Source of the DNA: Fidelibacterota bacterium
Lineage (GTDB): Bacteria > Fidelibacterota > UBA8477 > JABMPR01
Assembly: GCA_021736185.1 (NCBI GenBank)
Contig: JAIPGJ010000012.1
Coordinates: 1-40,365, forward strand
DNA: 40,365 bases
Direction: 5' to 3'
Shown piece by piece: positions 8,163 to 18,241 of this stretch (position 1 is the first letter of the stretch; each line of letters opens with the position of its first letter). The notes under the pieces were generated by a model that was not told the origin of the DNA, did not search any database, and worked only from the letters and a program-made list of their open reading frames with translations. A program made the translations under genes and the position numbers.

Positions 8163-10145
8163 ATGCACATGAGTGCTAAAAAGCATTACCAAACGGCAGA
8201 AGAAGATCGAATCTCTCTAAAACAAAAAGCGGCTTATTCCATAGGTATGCTGGTCAACAACCTTCAGGCAGCAGCTATGCCTGCCATGGTTGTCATTTTA
8301 AATCTTGGCTTGGGCATGGATGTGCTGTGGGTTGGATTAATTGGGGCTATCCCCCGTATTTTTGATGCCATTTCAGATCCCCTGGTGGGTTACATCTCAG
8401 ATAATACCAGAACAAGATGGGGTCGACGACGTCCATTTATTTTCGTCGGTGCCATTACCGCTGGAATCATATTTGCATTGATGTGGCAGCTACCTTCAGG
8501 CTATATAGATTTTCTCAAAAAAGCACCTGTGCTGGAACATCAAGGCTACTCCATTGGTCAATCACCCGTCGTTTTTAATAAAGCGGGTGGGGTTGAATTA
8601 GAGTATGATGCAAGCATTCAACCTACTGCACAATTTGTTTTTTATGGCCCAAAAACGCTGGCCATCGATGCTGTTTCTCCCACCTCAACCAATCTGGATG
8701 GATTTCCTCAAGTAGAACTCAATGTTTTGAAACCTGAAGGATCTAAACTGCGATTGGTTTTCTACGAATCAGTGAGTTCAAATTCAGAGAATCCTTCCGA
8801 TGGCGAAACATATGCCATCGATCTCAGTGATGCACAGTTGAAACAGAAAGGTGGGAACCTTTATAATTTTGATTTAGCTGACATGCAAAGCATGCCATCG
8901 GATGATGCTCCTCAGGGCAACGGCACCCTGGACCTCCAGGCAATCGACCGCGTCTCCGTCGAATTTGCTGGTTTGACAGGCGCAGGTACTGTTACAGTCC
9001 AGTCTATTAAACTCAAGAAGAGCGATGGGTTTTACGTTTTCTGGTTTTGGCTATTCCTTTTCATGTCCATCCTATTCTTTCTCGCCTACACGGTCTATGC
9101 AACGCCATTTGTGGCCTTTGGTTACGAAATGACAGCCGATTACCATGAACGAACGCGATTACACGCTTTTGCCAATACCGTTGGTCAGCTGGCCTGGTTG
9201 GGCGTCCCCTGGTTCTATGCCATCATGTCAAGTGCGCTGTTCAGAGACACAGTACATGGTGCCCGCACTCTGGCGTGGGTTGTGGGTGGTGTCGTAGCCG
9301 TTTTTGGTATCCTGCCGGCAATTTTCCTCAAGGAAAGGCCAACGCTTACACCTGTGGTCAATGCGGGCAAGGGACTCATGGCCAATATGAAAGAGTTCTT
9401 CGCCGGTATTAAAACGACCCTGAGTTGCTCTCCCTTCGTCAAGATCTGTGGAACGACCTTCCTGGTATTCAATGGATTTCAATTGGGAATGTCATTTTCC
9501 ATCTATGTTATGATTTACTACCTCTTTGGAGGAAATGACGGGGATGCCGGTAAACTCATGGGCTGGTACGGGATGCTCACTTCGATTGCCACACTGGGAG
9601 TGATTCCACTTACTGGATGGATCGGAACCAAAATCGGCAAGCGCCAGACCTTCATGATCACGATCTCCCTTTCTTTATTTGGCTATGCACTCAAGTGGAT
9701 TGGTTACAATCCAGACTACCCCTATATGCTCCTTATGGCTACACCCTTTGTTGCCTTTGGAACCGGTTCCCTGTTTACCCTCATGGGATCCATGATCTCA
9801 GATGTTTGCGATTATGATGAATTAGAGACCCACCAACGGCGAGAAGGTGTCTTTGGGGCTATTTACTGGTGGATGGTGAAAGTTGGAATGGCACTAGCTG
9901 GTATACTCACGGGAGTACTTCTTAAAGTGGCCGGTTTTGATGTTGCCCTTGGCGCCGCCCAGGCTTCAAGTACGCTCTTCTGGATTCGTATCTTCGATGT
10001 AGGGGTACCGCTGGTCACGTCAGCCATTGCCCTGTTTATCATGATGAGTTATGAAATCACAGAGACCAAAGCCCACGAGATCAGACTCGAGCTTGAAAGC
10101 AGGCGCGGAAAAATTGCCAATGCAGAAGGACCTGAAAATGAATAA
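8163..10145 (+). CDS. GPH-family (MFS) oligosaccharide:cation symporter with a ~175-residue inserted periplasmic domain
   Basis: The 660-aa protein is a glycoside-pentoside-hexuronide carrier like MelB. It shows SDPLVGYISDNTRTRWGRRRPF (the 2-3 loop signature), later YTVYATPFVAFGYEMT, and multiple hydrophobic helices through residue ~630. Normal members have 450-500 residues. The excess sits between TM3 (ends ~109) and TM4 (starts ~289): a soluble stretch of alternating strands and Gly/Asp turns that should face the periplasm and looks like a beta-sandwich. Import of laminari-oligosaccharides is inferred from the flanking GH16, GH30 and GH149 genes. Two ATGs lie 6 nt apart; the second (8169) has better spacing (9 nt) from AAGGA. 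Its end overlaps the GH30 start by 8 nt, which indicates translational coupling. Confidence 0.88.
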   Translation: MHMSAKKHYQTAEEDRISLKQKAAYSIGMLVNNLQAAAMPAMVVILNLGLGMDVLWVGLIGAIPRIFDAISDPLVGYISDNTRTRWGRRRPFIFVGAITAGIIFALMWQLPSGYIDFLKKAPVLEHQGYSIGQSPVVFNKAGGVELEYDASIQPTAQFVFYGPKTLAIDAVSPTSTNLDGFPQVELNVLKPEGSKLRLVFYESVSSNSENPSDGETYAIDLSDAQLKQKGGNLYNFDLADMQSMPSDDAPQGNGTLDLQAIDRVSVEFAGLTGAGTVTVQSIKLKKSDGFYVFWFWLFLFMSILFFLAYTVYATPFVAFGYEMTADYHERTRLHAFANTVGQLAWLGVPWFYAIMSSALFRDTVHGARTLAWVVGGVVAVFGILPAIFLKERPTLTPVVNAGKGLMANMKEFFAGIKTTLSCSPFVKICGTTFLVFNGFQLGMSFSIYVMIYYLFGGNDGDAGKLMGWYGMLTSIATLGVIPLTGWIGTKIGKRQTFMITISLSLFGYALKWIGYNPDYPYMLLMATPFVAFGTGSLFTLMGSMISDVCDYDELETHQRREGVFGAIYWWMVKVGMALAGILTGVLLKVAGFDVALGAAQASSTLFWIRIFDVGVPLVTSAIALFIMMSYEITETKAHEIRLELESRRGKIANAEGPENE

Positions 10146-11838
10146 TAGTGGTTCTCATGTCGTACATTTCATCGCGCTTTCAAGTATTGTGCTATGCAGC
10201 TGTGCGCTCGGTCCAGATCCACAACCGCTGGCATCACCTGGCAAGACTTTGAGTACGACAGAGATCATTTTGACCTCTTCCCAGGGAGACCGTCAAACGC
10301 CGAAAGAAAATGTTCATTTTTCAAGTGGACAGGCTTCCGGTGTGGTGCTTCGTGTGTACCCTGACAAGCTTAAGCAGACCATTGACGGAATCGGCACCTC
10401 CTTTACCGAGTCTTCTGCCTATGTCCTCGCCCATCTTGACAAAGAGAAACGCCTGGCGGTCATGCAGTCCATCTACGGTCAGGATGGCGCCAATTTCGCA
10501 TTGGCTCGTACCCACATTGGTGCTTGTGACTTCAGCGTAAATGGAAAATACTCCTATGCTGACCTACCAGGAGATACCGACCTCAATTCGTTCAGCATCT
10601 CAGAAGATTCAAATGGATTCGATCCCTCTGAGCACCCAGGGATCAAGGACCAGGATTATGATCTATTGCCCATGATCCAGGAAGCATTGAGTATTAAAGC
10701 TGCTCAAAAAGATTCTGAAATGCAGATCATTGCCTCTGCCTGGACGGCACCTCCCTGGATGAAGGATATCGAGGACTGGTACCAACCCATGACACCAGAA
10801 AACAACTGGCAAGGTTCCGGGGGGACCTTGAAACCTGAGTATGTTGGGACTTATGCCAACTACTTGCTTCGTTATCTCGAAGCCTACAAGGCAGCCGGCG
10901 TTCCCATCTGGGGACTGACCCCCGTCAACGAACCTCACGGAAATAATGGCCAATGGGAAAGCATGAATTTTTCACCTGAAACTCAAAGTGAGTTTGTCCA
11001 GAAGCATCTGGGACCTGGTCTCAGAAACTCAGAATTCAAGGGAACCAAACTCCTGATCTTTGACCAAAACCGTGATGGTATGGAACATTGGGCTGATGTC
11101 CTCTTCCCAGCTGATAAAGCAAACAAATACATTACCGGGATTGCAGTACACTGGTATGAAAGCACCTTCAAAGTTTACGAAGATGTATTTGATAGAGTCC
11201 ACGAGAAATATCCTGACTATCGTATTGTTCATACAGAAGGCTGTATTGATGATCTGGGTAAACCGGCCCCTGATGGCTGTACTGATCCAGAGGGTCGCAC
11301 CGAGAAGAACTGGTTTAATAATGATGAGTTCTGGTGGACCAAAAGTGCCTCGGATTGGGGCTATGCAGTCAATTGGGCTGGGGTGAATGCGGATGATCAT
11401 CCCTTGTACAACCCTGTTCATCGTTATGCACGAAATATTATTGTCAGTCTGGATCATTGGGCAACCGGCTGGGTAGATTGGAATATTGTCCTGGATCATC
11501 AGGGCGGTCCCAATCATGCTGGAAATTATTGCGGGGCACCCATTATGATTGATACGGAAAAACAGGATGTCTACTATACACCCATCTATCATGTCCTGGC
11601 CCAATTCAGTCGGACTATTCGACCCGGTGACCGGGCAGTACAAACGATGCAGTTGAATGCAGATCTTGGACTGGATGATTTACATAGTTGTGCCACCCTC
11701 AATGATGCAGGTGTTTTAAGCGTTCAGTTATTGAATACATCCGCTAAGAACATTGACTATAAATTGCAGATCGGGAATCAATTTGCTGAAATTCAAATTC
11801 CTGAAAACTCCGTGCAGACAGTTCGTGTCCAGCTTTAA
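10138..11838 (+). CDS. GH30 beta-glucosidase/beta-1,6-glucanase lipoprotein
   Basis: The ORF track starts at 10051 inside the transporter. The better start is ATG 10138, with AGAAGGA 7 nt upstream and an immediate lipoprotein signal (SSIVLCSCALG, lipid on Cys22 likely). The 566-aa product matches GH30: KQTIDGIGTSFTESSAYVL opens the beta-sandwich/(beta/alpha)8 fold, SAWTAPPWMKD is conserved, TPVNEPHG holds the acid/base Glu265, and VHTEGCIDD holds the nucleophile Glu367. C-terminal strands complete the family's beta domain. In laminarin loci GH30 enzymes remove beta-1,6-linked glucose branches, and this role is inferred here. It is probably periplasmic or surface-anchored. It follows the transporter with an 8-nt overlap (ATGAATAA). 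Confidence 0.9.
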   Translation: MNNSGSHVVHFIALSSIVLCSCALGPDPQPLASPGKTLSTTEIILTSSQGDRQTPKENVHFSSGQASGVVLRVYPDKLKQTIDGIGTSFTESSAYVLAHLDKEKRLAVMQSIYGQDGANFALARTHIGACDFSVNGKYSYADLPGDTDLNSFSISEDSNGFDPSEHPGIKDQDYDLLPMIQEALSIKAAQKDSEMQIIASAWTAPPWMKDIEDWYQPMTPENNWQGSGGTLKPEYVGTYANYLLRYLEAYKAAGVPIWGLTPVNEPHGNNGQWESMNFSPETQSEFVQKHLGPGLRNSEFKGTKLLIFDQNRDGMEHWADVLFPADKANKYITGIAVHWYESTFKVYEDVFDRVHEKYPDYRIVHTEGCIDDLGKPAPDGCTDPEGRTEKNWFNNDEFWWTKSASDWGYAVNWAGVNADDHPLYNPVHRYARNIIVSLDHWATGWVDWNIVLDHQGGPNHAGNYCGAPIMIDTEKQDVYYTPIYHVLAQFSRTIRPGDRAVQTMQLNADLGLDDLHSCATLNDAGVLSVQLLNTSAKNIDYKLQIGNQFAEIQIPENSVQTVRVQL

Positions 11839-11910
11839 AGACAAAATCATGCTGCTTTTTTGGGAAATCAGCCCTGCTAACAATATTAATCTTCATGAAA
11901 GGTCATTCCT

Positions 11911-14900
11911 TTGAGTGCTTCCTCCAAATCAAAATACCAGCTAAATAAAGATGGTAAGTTCGTCATCGGCAACTACAACTCTGCCAAGCCATTTTCCAGC
12001 TTTTTCCCTGGAATTGCTGGTAAGATGGGTATACCCATGTGGGTGTTCTATGTAAATAGAGGTCAATGTATTTGCAGTATGGGTATCCAGGATAAAGAGC
12101 ATCCTATTATGGAATTTCTCCCGGCAAACTGGGCCTATCAGTTGGTATCCAGCCAGGGTTTCAGGACTTTTTTAAAATTTCCCCAGGGCTCCGGCATCAA
12201 TTTCTACGAACCCTTTCAGAATCACTACCGTGACAGAGAGATTATCAGAACCCAGAGTATGCATATCTCCCCCTCCGGTCTTCATCTCGTGGAAGAAAAT
12301 GAGACCCTAGGATTACGGTTTACTGTGGAGTATTATTCCATTCCTGAAGACAATTTCCCGGGCTTAATTCGCAAACTGCATATTACCAATCTGAACAATA
12401 TCGATATTTCATTTGAAGGGCTTGATGGATTACCTCTCATCATCCCCTATGGCTTGACCAATGCAGGCTTAAAACATGTACGCCGACTCATGGAAGCCTT
12501 TGTGGAAGTTAAAAATCTCGAGGAAAAAGCACCCCTCTTCAAAGCAAAGGTAAAACCCGCAGATCGTCCCGATGTGGAAATCCTTGAGAAGGGCAATTTT
12601 TATCTTGGTTTTGAACATGATTCAGATGGCACAAATCTCTTAAATCCTATTGTCGATCCCGAGCTCATTTTTGGTACACAAAACAACTATAGCTTCCCGG
12701 AAAAGTTCCTGGATGAGTCGATTCAGGATATCCTTGGTCATCAGGCCATTGAAAATCGTCTCCCGTCAGCCATGAGTTTATTCAAAAAACAGCTCGGTGC
12801 CGGTCAAACCTATACGGTAACCTCCATTATCGGACATGTTGATTCTCGCGAGGAATTAAACAGTTTGATTCCCTCCATCACAAAAATGGACTATATCAAT
12901 TCAAAAGTTCAATCCAGCATCACTATTATCGATGAACTCACCCAGAAAAACCTGGTGATCAGTAGCAATCCGACTTTTGATAAATATGTTAGACAAAATT
13001 TCCTGGATAACGTCCTGCGCGGTGGATTCCCCTACACTCTCAAGGGTGAAAGTTCAAAATCAGTTTTACACCTTTATTCCCGTAAACACGGAGACCTGGA
13101 ACGTGATTACAATGATTACCGTATCACACCCTCGTTCTATTCCCAGGGTAATGGTAATTTCAGGGATGTCAATCAAAATAGGCGTTCAGACCTATTCTTT
13201 AATCCTGACGTCAAATCTGGCAATCTTGAACATTTTGTAAATTTAATACAACTTGATGGTTTTAATCCGCTTGTCATAAAAGAAATCAAATACACCCTCG
13301 AAGATAATGCCCGAGGAAAGAACATATTGATTCACCATCTTCCTGAAGCTGCTGCTGAGCAAGCTCTGGTATTTCTGCAAAAAGAGGTAACTCCTGGTGA
13401 GCTACTCGCTTATCTGGATGATCTGGGTGTCAACTTTCCAGGCAATGCTGATAGCTTTTTAGGCGATCTGCTGCCTTGCTGCAAAAAGATTCATGACACA
13501 GATTTTGCCGAGGGTTATTGGTCCGATCATTGGACATATAACATGGATTTATTGGAGAATTATCTAAGTATTTATCCTGATAATCTTAAGTATATCGTCT
13601 GGGATTACCAAAAGTTCACTTTTCATGATACTGCCCACAGGGTGCTTCCCCGTGATGACAAATATGTCATCTGGGAGAATAAAAAGATGCAATTGAATGG
13701 GCTTGAATTAGTAGAAGAGAAGGCAGCTCTGATGGCCACTCGAGCACACGACCGTGATTTAGTACGGACCCGTTATGGTCATGGTGAAGTCGTTCAAACC
13801 ACTTTGTTCATAAAATTGATCTCTACTATCACCAATAAAATCGCGTCGCTTGATCCATCAGGAATTGGTGTTGAGATGGAAACTGACAAGCCCAACTGGT
13901 ATGACGCGCTAAATGGCATACCTGGCCTCATGGGCTCTAGCCTCAGTGAGACTCTGGAAATCAAACGACACGCAGCATTTCTCTTGAATTTCCTTCAGGA
14001 ATCGACACTGCTGGATGATGAAGTAGATGTATTTGAAGAGTTGGCCGCCTTCATGCAAAAAGTTTTTGAACTGCTTCCAAGTACTACGAAGCCATTTGAT
14101 TATTGGGATGCTGCCACATCTGCAAAAGAAGCGTATCGAGAACAAACCCTGTATGGGATCAGTGGCCAGATAGGACCGGTTAAACTGAGCTGGATTACTG
14201 AATTTCTCACGGCCTGCGTCACAAGGATTGATGATGGGGTTGCCAGAGCCTGGAACAGTGATGGAACGATACCTTATACCTACTTTACCCATCGGCCCAA
14301 AGACTACGAACTCATTGAAACGATTTCTGAAGACGGCAGAAAAGCCATCAAAACCAATTCCAAAGGCCACTCTTGTTTTCGGGTGAAAAGCTTCGAATGC
14401 ATTCATCTCCCCCTCTTCCTTGAGGGACCGGTCCATTACCTACGCTGTCGACCAGACCAGCAGCATGCCGATCAAGTCACCACACACATTCGCAAGAGTG
14501 GTCTCTTTGATCAAAAACTTAAAATGTATAAAGTCAACGAATCGCTAAAGGATCAACCCATGGAAATCGGGCGTGCCCGCACCTTTTCACCGGGTTGGTT
14601 TGAAAACGAATCGATCTGGTTGCACATGGAATATAAATATATGCTCGAGGTCCTGCGCAATGGTCTGTACGACACTTTTTTCGCAGATTTCAAGCAGGTC
14701 TTTATTCCCTTCCTCGATCCTGAAGTCTACGGGCGCAGTATCCTGGAAAACTCATCCTTTATTGTCAGTAGTGCCAATCCTAATCCAGGGCTGCACGGCA
14801 CAGGCTTTGTGGCACGTTTGAGTGGGGCAACTGCTGAATTCATTCACATCCTCATGGAGATGGCAGTAGGACCGAACCCCTTTGCCATGAAGAATGAAAA

Positions 14901-15231
14901 AGACTTGATGTTTAATCTCAAACCAGTCCTTCCCAGTTGGTTGTTCACTGATCAAGCGCAAAACATCAATCTAACCAATGATGGTAATACCCAATCCATG
15001 GTGATCCCCGCCAACAGTTTCAGCTTTATGTTCCTGGGTGATATGCTTATAAGCTATATCAATCCCGGTATGAAAAATACCTATGGACCTGATAGTGTTT
15101 CCCCCATGGAATGGACACTTTATGACGACGATGGTGGCATTCAACACATGAGTGGTTCGACCCTCAAGGGCAATACAGCGAAAATGATCAGATCCAAAAA
15201 GATCCGGCGCATTGAAATTGTGCTCAAATAA
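11911..15231 (+). CDS. GH149-type beta-1,3-glucan (oligo)phosphorylase
   Basis: The 1106-aa protein has no signal peptide, so it is cytoplasmic. Its length, its N-terminal beta-sandwich (IPMWVFYVNRGQCICSMGIQDKEHPIMEF), the DYNDYRITPSFYSQGNGNFRDVNQN segment and an (alpha/alpha)6-barrel C-half fit GH149 (related to GH94 and GH161). These enzymes convert beta-1,3-gluco-oligosaccharides plus phosphate to glucose-1-phosphate. Within KPNWYDALNG, Asp665 aligns by pattern with the catalytic Asp of GH94 (WNDGxN); this is an inference. The frame begins at TTG 11911, with AAAGG 7-8 nt upstream; an in-frame TGA lies just before it and the next ATG is 38 codons downstream. Neighbouring GH16, GH30, GH3 and GH17 genes agree with known GH149 gene clusters. 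It would save ATP compared with hydrolysis. Confidence 0.82.
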   Translation: MSASSKSKYQLNKDGKFVIGNYNSAKPFSSFFPGIAGKMGIPMWVFYVNRGQCICSMGIQDKEHPIMEFLPANWAYQLVSSQGFRTFLKFPQGSGINFYEPFQNHYRDREIIRTQSMHISPSGLHLVEENETLGLRFTVEYYSIPEDNFPGLIRKLHITNLNNIDISFEGLDGLPLIIPYGLTNAGLKHVRRLMEAFVEVKNLEEKAPLFKAKVKPADRPDVEILEKGNFYLGFEHDSDGTNLLNPIVDPELIFGTQNNYSFPEKFLDESIQDILGHQAIENRLPSAMSLFKKQLGAGQTYTVTSIIGHVDSREELNSLIPSITKMDYINSKVQSSITIIDELTQKNLVISSNPTFDKYVRQNFLDNVLRGGFPYTLKGESSKSVLHLYSRKHGDLERDYNDYRITPSFYSQGNGNFRDVNQNRRSDLFFNPDVKSGNLEHFVNLIQLDGFNPLVIKEIKYTLEDNARGKNILIHHLPEAAAEQALVFLQKEVTPGELLAYLDDLGVNFPGNADSFLGDLLPCCKKIHDTDFAEGYWSDHWTYNMDLLENYLSIYPDNLKYIVWDYQKFTFHDTAHRVLPRDDKYVIWENKKMQLNGLELVEEKAALMATRAHDRDLVRTRYGHGEVVQTTLFIKLISTITNKIASLDPSGIGVEMETDKPNWYDALNGIPGLMGSSLSETLEIKRHAAFLLNFLQESTLLDDEVDVFEELAAFMQKVFELLPSTTKPFDYWDAATSAKEAYREQTLYGISGQIGPVKLSWITEFLTACVTRIDDGVARAWNSDGTIPYTYFTHRPKDYELIETISEDGRKAIKTNSKGHSCFRVKSFECIHLPLFLEGPVHYLRCRPDQQHADQVTTHIRKSGLFDQKLKMYKVNESLKDQPMEIGRARTFSPGWFENESIWLHMEYKYMLEVLRNGLYDTFFADFKQVFIPFLDPEVYGRSILENSSFIVSSANPNPGLHGTGFVARLSGATAEFIHILMEMAVGPNPFAMKNEKDLMFNLKPVLPSWLFTDQAQNINLTNDGNTQSMVIPANSFSFMFLGDMLISYINPGMKNTYGPDSVSPMEWTLYDDDGGIQHMSGSTLKGNTAKMIRSKKIRRIEIVLK

Positions 15232-15266
15232 TTCTATGCGTAGAAAGGTGTTACAGGGAGAATTCA

Positions 15267-17123
15267 ATGAACAAATATGAACAGCAAATATCAGAATTAA
15301 TGGCAAAAATGAACCTGGATCAGATGGTTGGTCAACTGGTACAGCCAGAGCGTCAGTTTGTGACACCAGAGCAGGTGAAAAAATACCATATCGGTTCCGT
15401 GCTGAGTGGAGGCGGTTCCGTCCCAGGAAATAATACCCCTGAGGATTGGATTGCCATGAATGATGAATATTGGGCTGCCTCCATGGAAGCAGATGAAGAT
15501 CATTTAGCTATTCCCATTGTTTATGGAGTAGATGCCATCCACGGGAACTCCAATGTGACGGGCGCAGTGGTTTTCCCCCATAATATTGGGCTAGGAGCAG
15601 CAAGAGATCCCGACCTTATGGAGCGCATCGCAAAAGCAACAGCACGGGAAATTGCAGTTACCGGTGTGGAATGGACATTTGCTCCGACACTGGCAGTTGT
15701 ACGCAATGACCATTGGGGTCGTACTTATGAAAGTTATAGCGAAGATCCAAAGATTGTATCTGAATATGCTCCCCGTTTTATTGCCGGTCTCCAGGGTGAT
15801 TTTGGTGAGGAAAGCGTCATTGCCTGTGCAAAACACTTTGTGGGAGATGGAACAACCGTGCATGGCATCGACCAGGGGGATGCTCAAATCGATGAGGCTG
15901 AGTTGCGCCGCTTGCATATTCCTCCCTATCAGGCTGCCATAGAAGCAGGTGTTCTCACCATCATGGCTTCCTTAAACAGCTGGAACGGTCTCAAATGTCA
16001 TGAACACCGCTACCTGCTCACCGATGTGCTCAAGGATGAATTAGGGTTTAAAGGCTTTATTGTTTCTGATTGGGATGGTATTGACTGTCTCTCTGAAGAT
16101 TTCGGAAAAGCCGTTGAGCTGGGTCTGAATGCCGGGATGGATATGTTCATGGTCACTGAAAAGTGGCAGGAGTTCATTGAACACGCCAAGTTGCTTGTTC
16201 TCGCTGGGAGAGTTCCCCGGAAACGACTGGAAGACGCCGTCAGAAGAATTCTCAGAGTCAAATTTGAATTTGGCTTATTTGATAAACCCAGACCTGCAGA
16301 GCGCAAACTTTCCAAACAGACCGAGATATTCGGTTCCAGGGAACACCGTGAAGTTGCCCGTGAAGCAGTCCGAAAATCGCTTGTTATGCTCAAAAACGAA
16401 GAGACACTCCTCCCCCTTGAAAAAAATGCCCGGATTTTGGTAGCTGGCAAAAATGCCAATAATCGGGGTCATCAGTGCGGTGGGTTTACCGTGAACTGGC
16501 AGGGTGCCACTTCCAATGAGGAAATTCCTGGTGGCCAATCCATATGGGAAGGTATACAGTCCCTAGCTCCTGGAGCCATTCTAAGTGAAAACCTCGATGG
16601 GAATGAAGCTAATCCTGATGAGCATGATGTGGCCATCGTAGTCATCGGTGAAATGCCCTATGCAGAAATGCTAGGCGATGTTCGGGTTCCAGGATTACTG
16701 CAAGAATATACCACATTCCCCAATAGCACTCCCATACCAATTGACGATACCGAGGTAGCAGAAGTCTATGCCACGAATCTTTATCTCCACGAAATGCATC
16801 CTGAGGATATCACCACCATTGAAAATATAAGAGCGAGGGGAATCCCTGTAGTGACCGTCATGGTTTGTGGTCGTCCGTTGGTGGTCGAGAAAGAACTTGA
16901 TGCTTCTACAGCCTTCGTGGTGGCCTGGCTACCAGGATCTGAGGGTCATGGTGTAGCTGATGTCCTGTTTGGTGATTTTGATATCCAAGGTAAACTGAGT
17001 ATTTCCTGGCCCAAATATGACAATGAAAACTGGAATATCGGTGACCCAGACTATAATCCTCGATTCCCCTATGGATTTGGTCTCCAGTACAACAAATCAA
17101 AGTCATCAGGTAAATCATCATGA
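15267..17123 (+). CDS. GH3 beta-glucosidase / exo-beta-glucan glucohydrolase (cytoplasmic)
   Basis: The 618-aa enzyme lacks a signal peptide. It has the two-domain GH3 layout of the barley ExoI type. The first domain contains IPIVYGVDAIHGN, EWTFAPTLAVVRNDHWGRTYESYSED and AKHFVGDG, with the nucleophile Asp268 in GFIVSDWDGID. The second domain starts near 385 with SLVMLKNE and carries the acid/base region GEMPYAEMLGD (Glu467 by analogy). The GGGSVPGNN and GRTYESYSED motifs are characteristic of beta-1,3/1,4-glucan exohydrolases. It probably finishes short oligosaccharides left by the GH149 phosphorylase, releasing glucose. The start has GGGAG 6-7 nt upstream. Its stop overlaps the next start in ATGA. 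Confidence 0.92.
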   Translation: MNKYEQQISELMAKMNLDQMVGQLVQPERQFVTPEQVKKYHIGSVLSGGGSVPGNNTPEDWIAMNDEYWAASMEADEDHLAIPIVYGVDAIHGNSNVTGAVVFPHNIGLGAARDPDLMERIAKATAREIAVTGVEWTFAPTLAVVRNDHWGRTYESYSEDPKIVSEYAPRFIAGLQGDFGEESVIACAKHFVGDGTTVHGIDQGDAQIDEAELRRLHIPPYQAAIEAGVLTIMASLNSWNGLKCHEHRYLLTDVLKDELGFKGFIVSDWDGIDCLSEDFGKAVELGLNAGMDMFMVTEKWQEFIEHAKLLVLAGRVPRKRLEDAVRRILRVKFEFGLFDKPRPAERKLSKQTEIFGSREHREVAREAVRKSLVMLKNEETLLPLEKNARILVAGKNANNRGHQCGGFTVNWQGATSNEEIPGGQSIWEGIQSLAPGAILSENLDGNEANPDEHDVAIVVIGEMPYAEMLGDVRVPGLLQEYTTFPNSTPIPIDDTEVAEVYATNLYLHEMHPEDITTIENIRARGIPVVTVMVCGRPLVVEKELDASTAFVVAWLPGSEGHGVADVLFGDFDIQGKLSISWPKYDNENWNIGDPDYNPRFPYGFGLQYNKSKSSGKSS

Positions 17124-18241
17124 GAATCAAACTTCCGGTAGGCATCATCGCACTTTTTTTAAGTGCTATACTGATCGACTGCTACCAAGGTTCAGCGCAA
17201 CCGGAAATATCACAGTCTGTAAAAAGTACCGTTAATTTCACCACTGATATTGGGGTTAACAATCCACCTTCACTGAAGGAAACTCCATTCCTTAAACGCC
17301 CATTCACGCCCTATCTCGGTGATCAATGGATCGGCAATGCTATTTCTTATGGCTGTTATCGTGAGGGACAGGCACCTGGTGTCCAGGGTCCCAGTGAGGA
17401 AGAGATACTGGAAGATCTCAATATTCTCAAGGAGCATTGGAATTTTATTCGGGTTTATGGCTCGGATGATGATTCCGAGAGAGTTCTAAAAGTTATCCAT
17501 CAGAAGGCCCTACCCTTCAAAGTGATGCTGGGAATCTGGCTTGAGAATGAGACTAAAAACCCAGAACGGGAACTCAAAAACCTTGAGCAATTAAACAAAG
17601 CCATTGAGTTGGCGAATCGATATGAGGATATCGTTGCAGCAGTAAATGTTGGCAATGAGACCCAGGTTTACTGGTCCTGGCACCACATGGAGTCAGCTCC
17701 CTTAATCAAGTACATACGAACCGTGAGAGCCAGTATCAAGCAACCAGTGGCAACAGCTGATGATTACAACTTTTGGAACAAGCCGGAGAGTCGGGAAATA
17801 GCTGATGAAATCGATTTTATCGTATTACATGCCTATGCACTCGCTAATAAGCAGCAGTTGGAACACGCGATTTATTGGACTGACAGTGTTTATCAGGATA
17901 TTCAAAATAGACATGCCGGGATGACCATCGTCCAGGGTGAAACTGGCTGGGCCACGAACTATAATCCGGAGAAAATTGGTCCGGGGGAACAAGGCACCAT
18001 TATGCAAGGAGAAGTGAGTATTCGAGCTCAGGAGAAATTTTTGATCGATATCAACTCATGGATTAATGAAAATCAAATCTCTACCTTCCTCTTTGAGGCT
18101 TTCGATGAGCCCTGGAAAGGTGGCGGAGAGCAATCGGGACCAAATGAAGTTGAGAAGAATTGGGGAGTATTCTATGTGAACAGAACTCCAAAAGCATCAT
18201 TTGAAGCTTACCAAAAGCAAATAAATCAGAGTTCAAATTGA
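17120..18241 (+). CDS. GH17-family beta-1,3-glucanase/glucanosyltransferase, exported
   Basis: The 373-aa protein begins within the GH3 stop (ATGA overlap). The N-terminus is a signal peptide (VGIIALFLSAILI). Cys21 in LIDC could be lipidated, although Asp before Cys is unusual; cleavage after GSA is an alternative. The catalytic domain starts near PFTPYLGDQWIGNAISYGCYREGQ. It carries the GH17 acid/base in VNVGNETQVYW (Glu180) and the nucleophile in QGETGWATN (Glu274), plus FEAFDEPWK near the C-terminus. Bacterial GH17 enzymes in laminarin loci act as exo- or endo-beta-1,3-glucanases or transferases, outside the cytoplasm here. Its place beside the cytoplasmic GH3 shows that gene order does not follow compartments. 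Confidence 0.85.
   Translation: MRIKLPVGIIALFLSAILIDCYQGSAQPEISQSVKSTVNFTTDIGVNNPPSLKETPFLKRPFTPYLGDQWIGNAISYGCYREGQAPGVQGPSEEEILEDLNILKEHWNFIRVYGSDDDSERVLKVIHQKALPFKVMLGIWLENETKNPERELKNLEQLNKAIELANRYEDIVAAVNVGNETQVYWSWHHMESAPLIKYIRTVRASIKQPVATADDYNFWNKPESREIADEIDFIVLHAYALANKQQLEHAIYWTDSVYQDIQNRHAGMTIVQGETGWATNYNPEKIGPGEQGTIMQGEVSIRAQEKFLIDINSWINENQISTFLFEAFDEPWKGGGEQSGPNEVEKNWGVFYVNRTPKASFEAYQKQINQSSN

Noticed and set aside
10051-10137. N-terminal extension of the GH30 ORF
   Set aside because: It lies inside the transporter gene and would bury the lipoprotein signal; ATG 10138 has AGAAGGA at ideal spacing.
12977-13240. Nested ORFs within GH149, GH3, pheT and thrS from the track
   Set aside because: All are out-of-frame shadows of strongly recognised genes.
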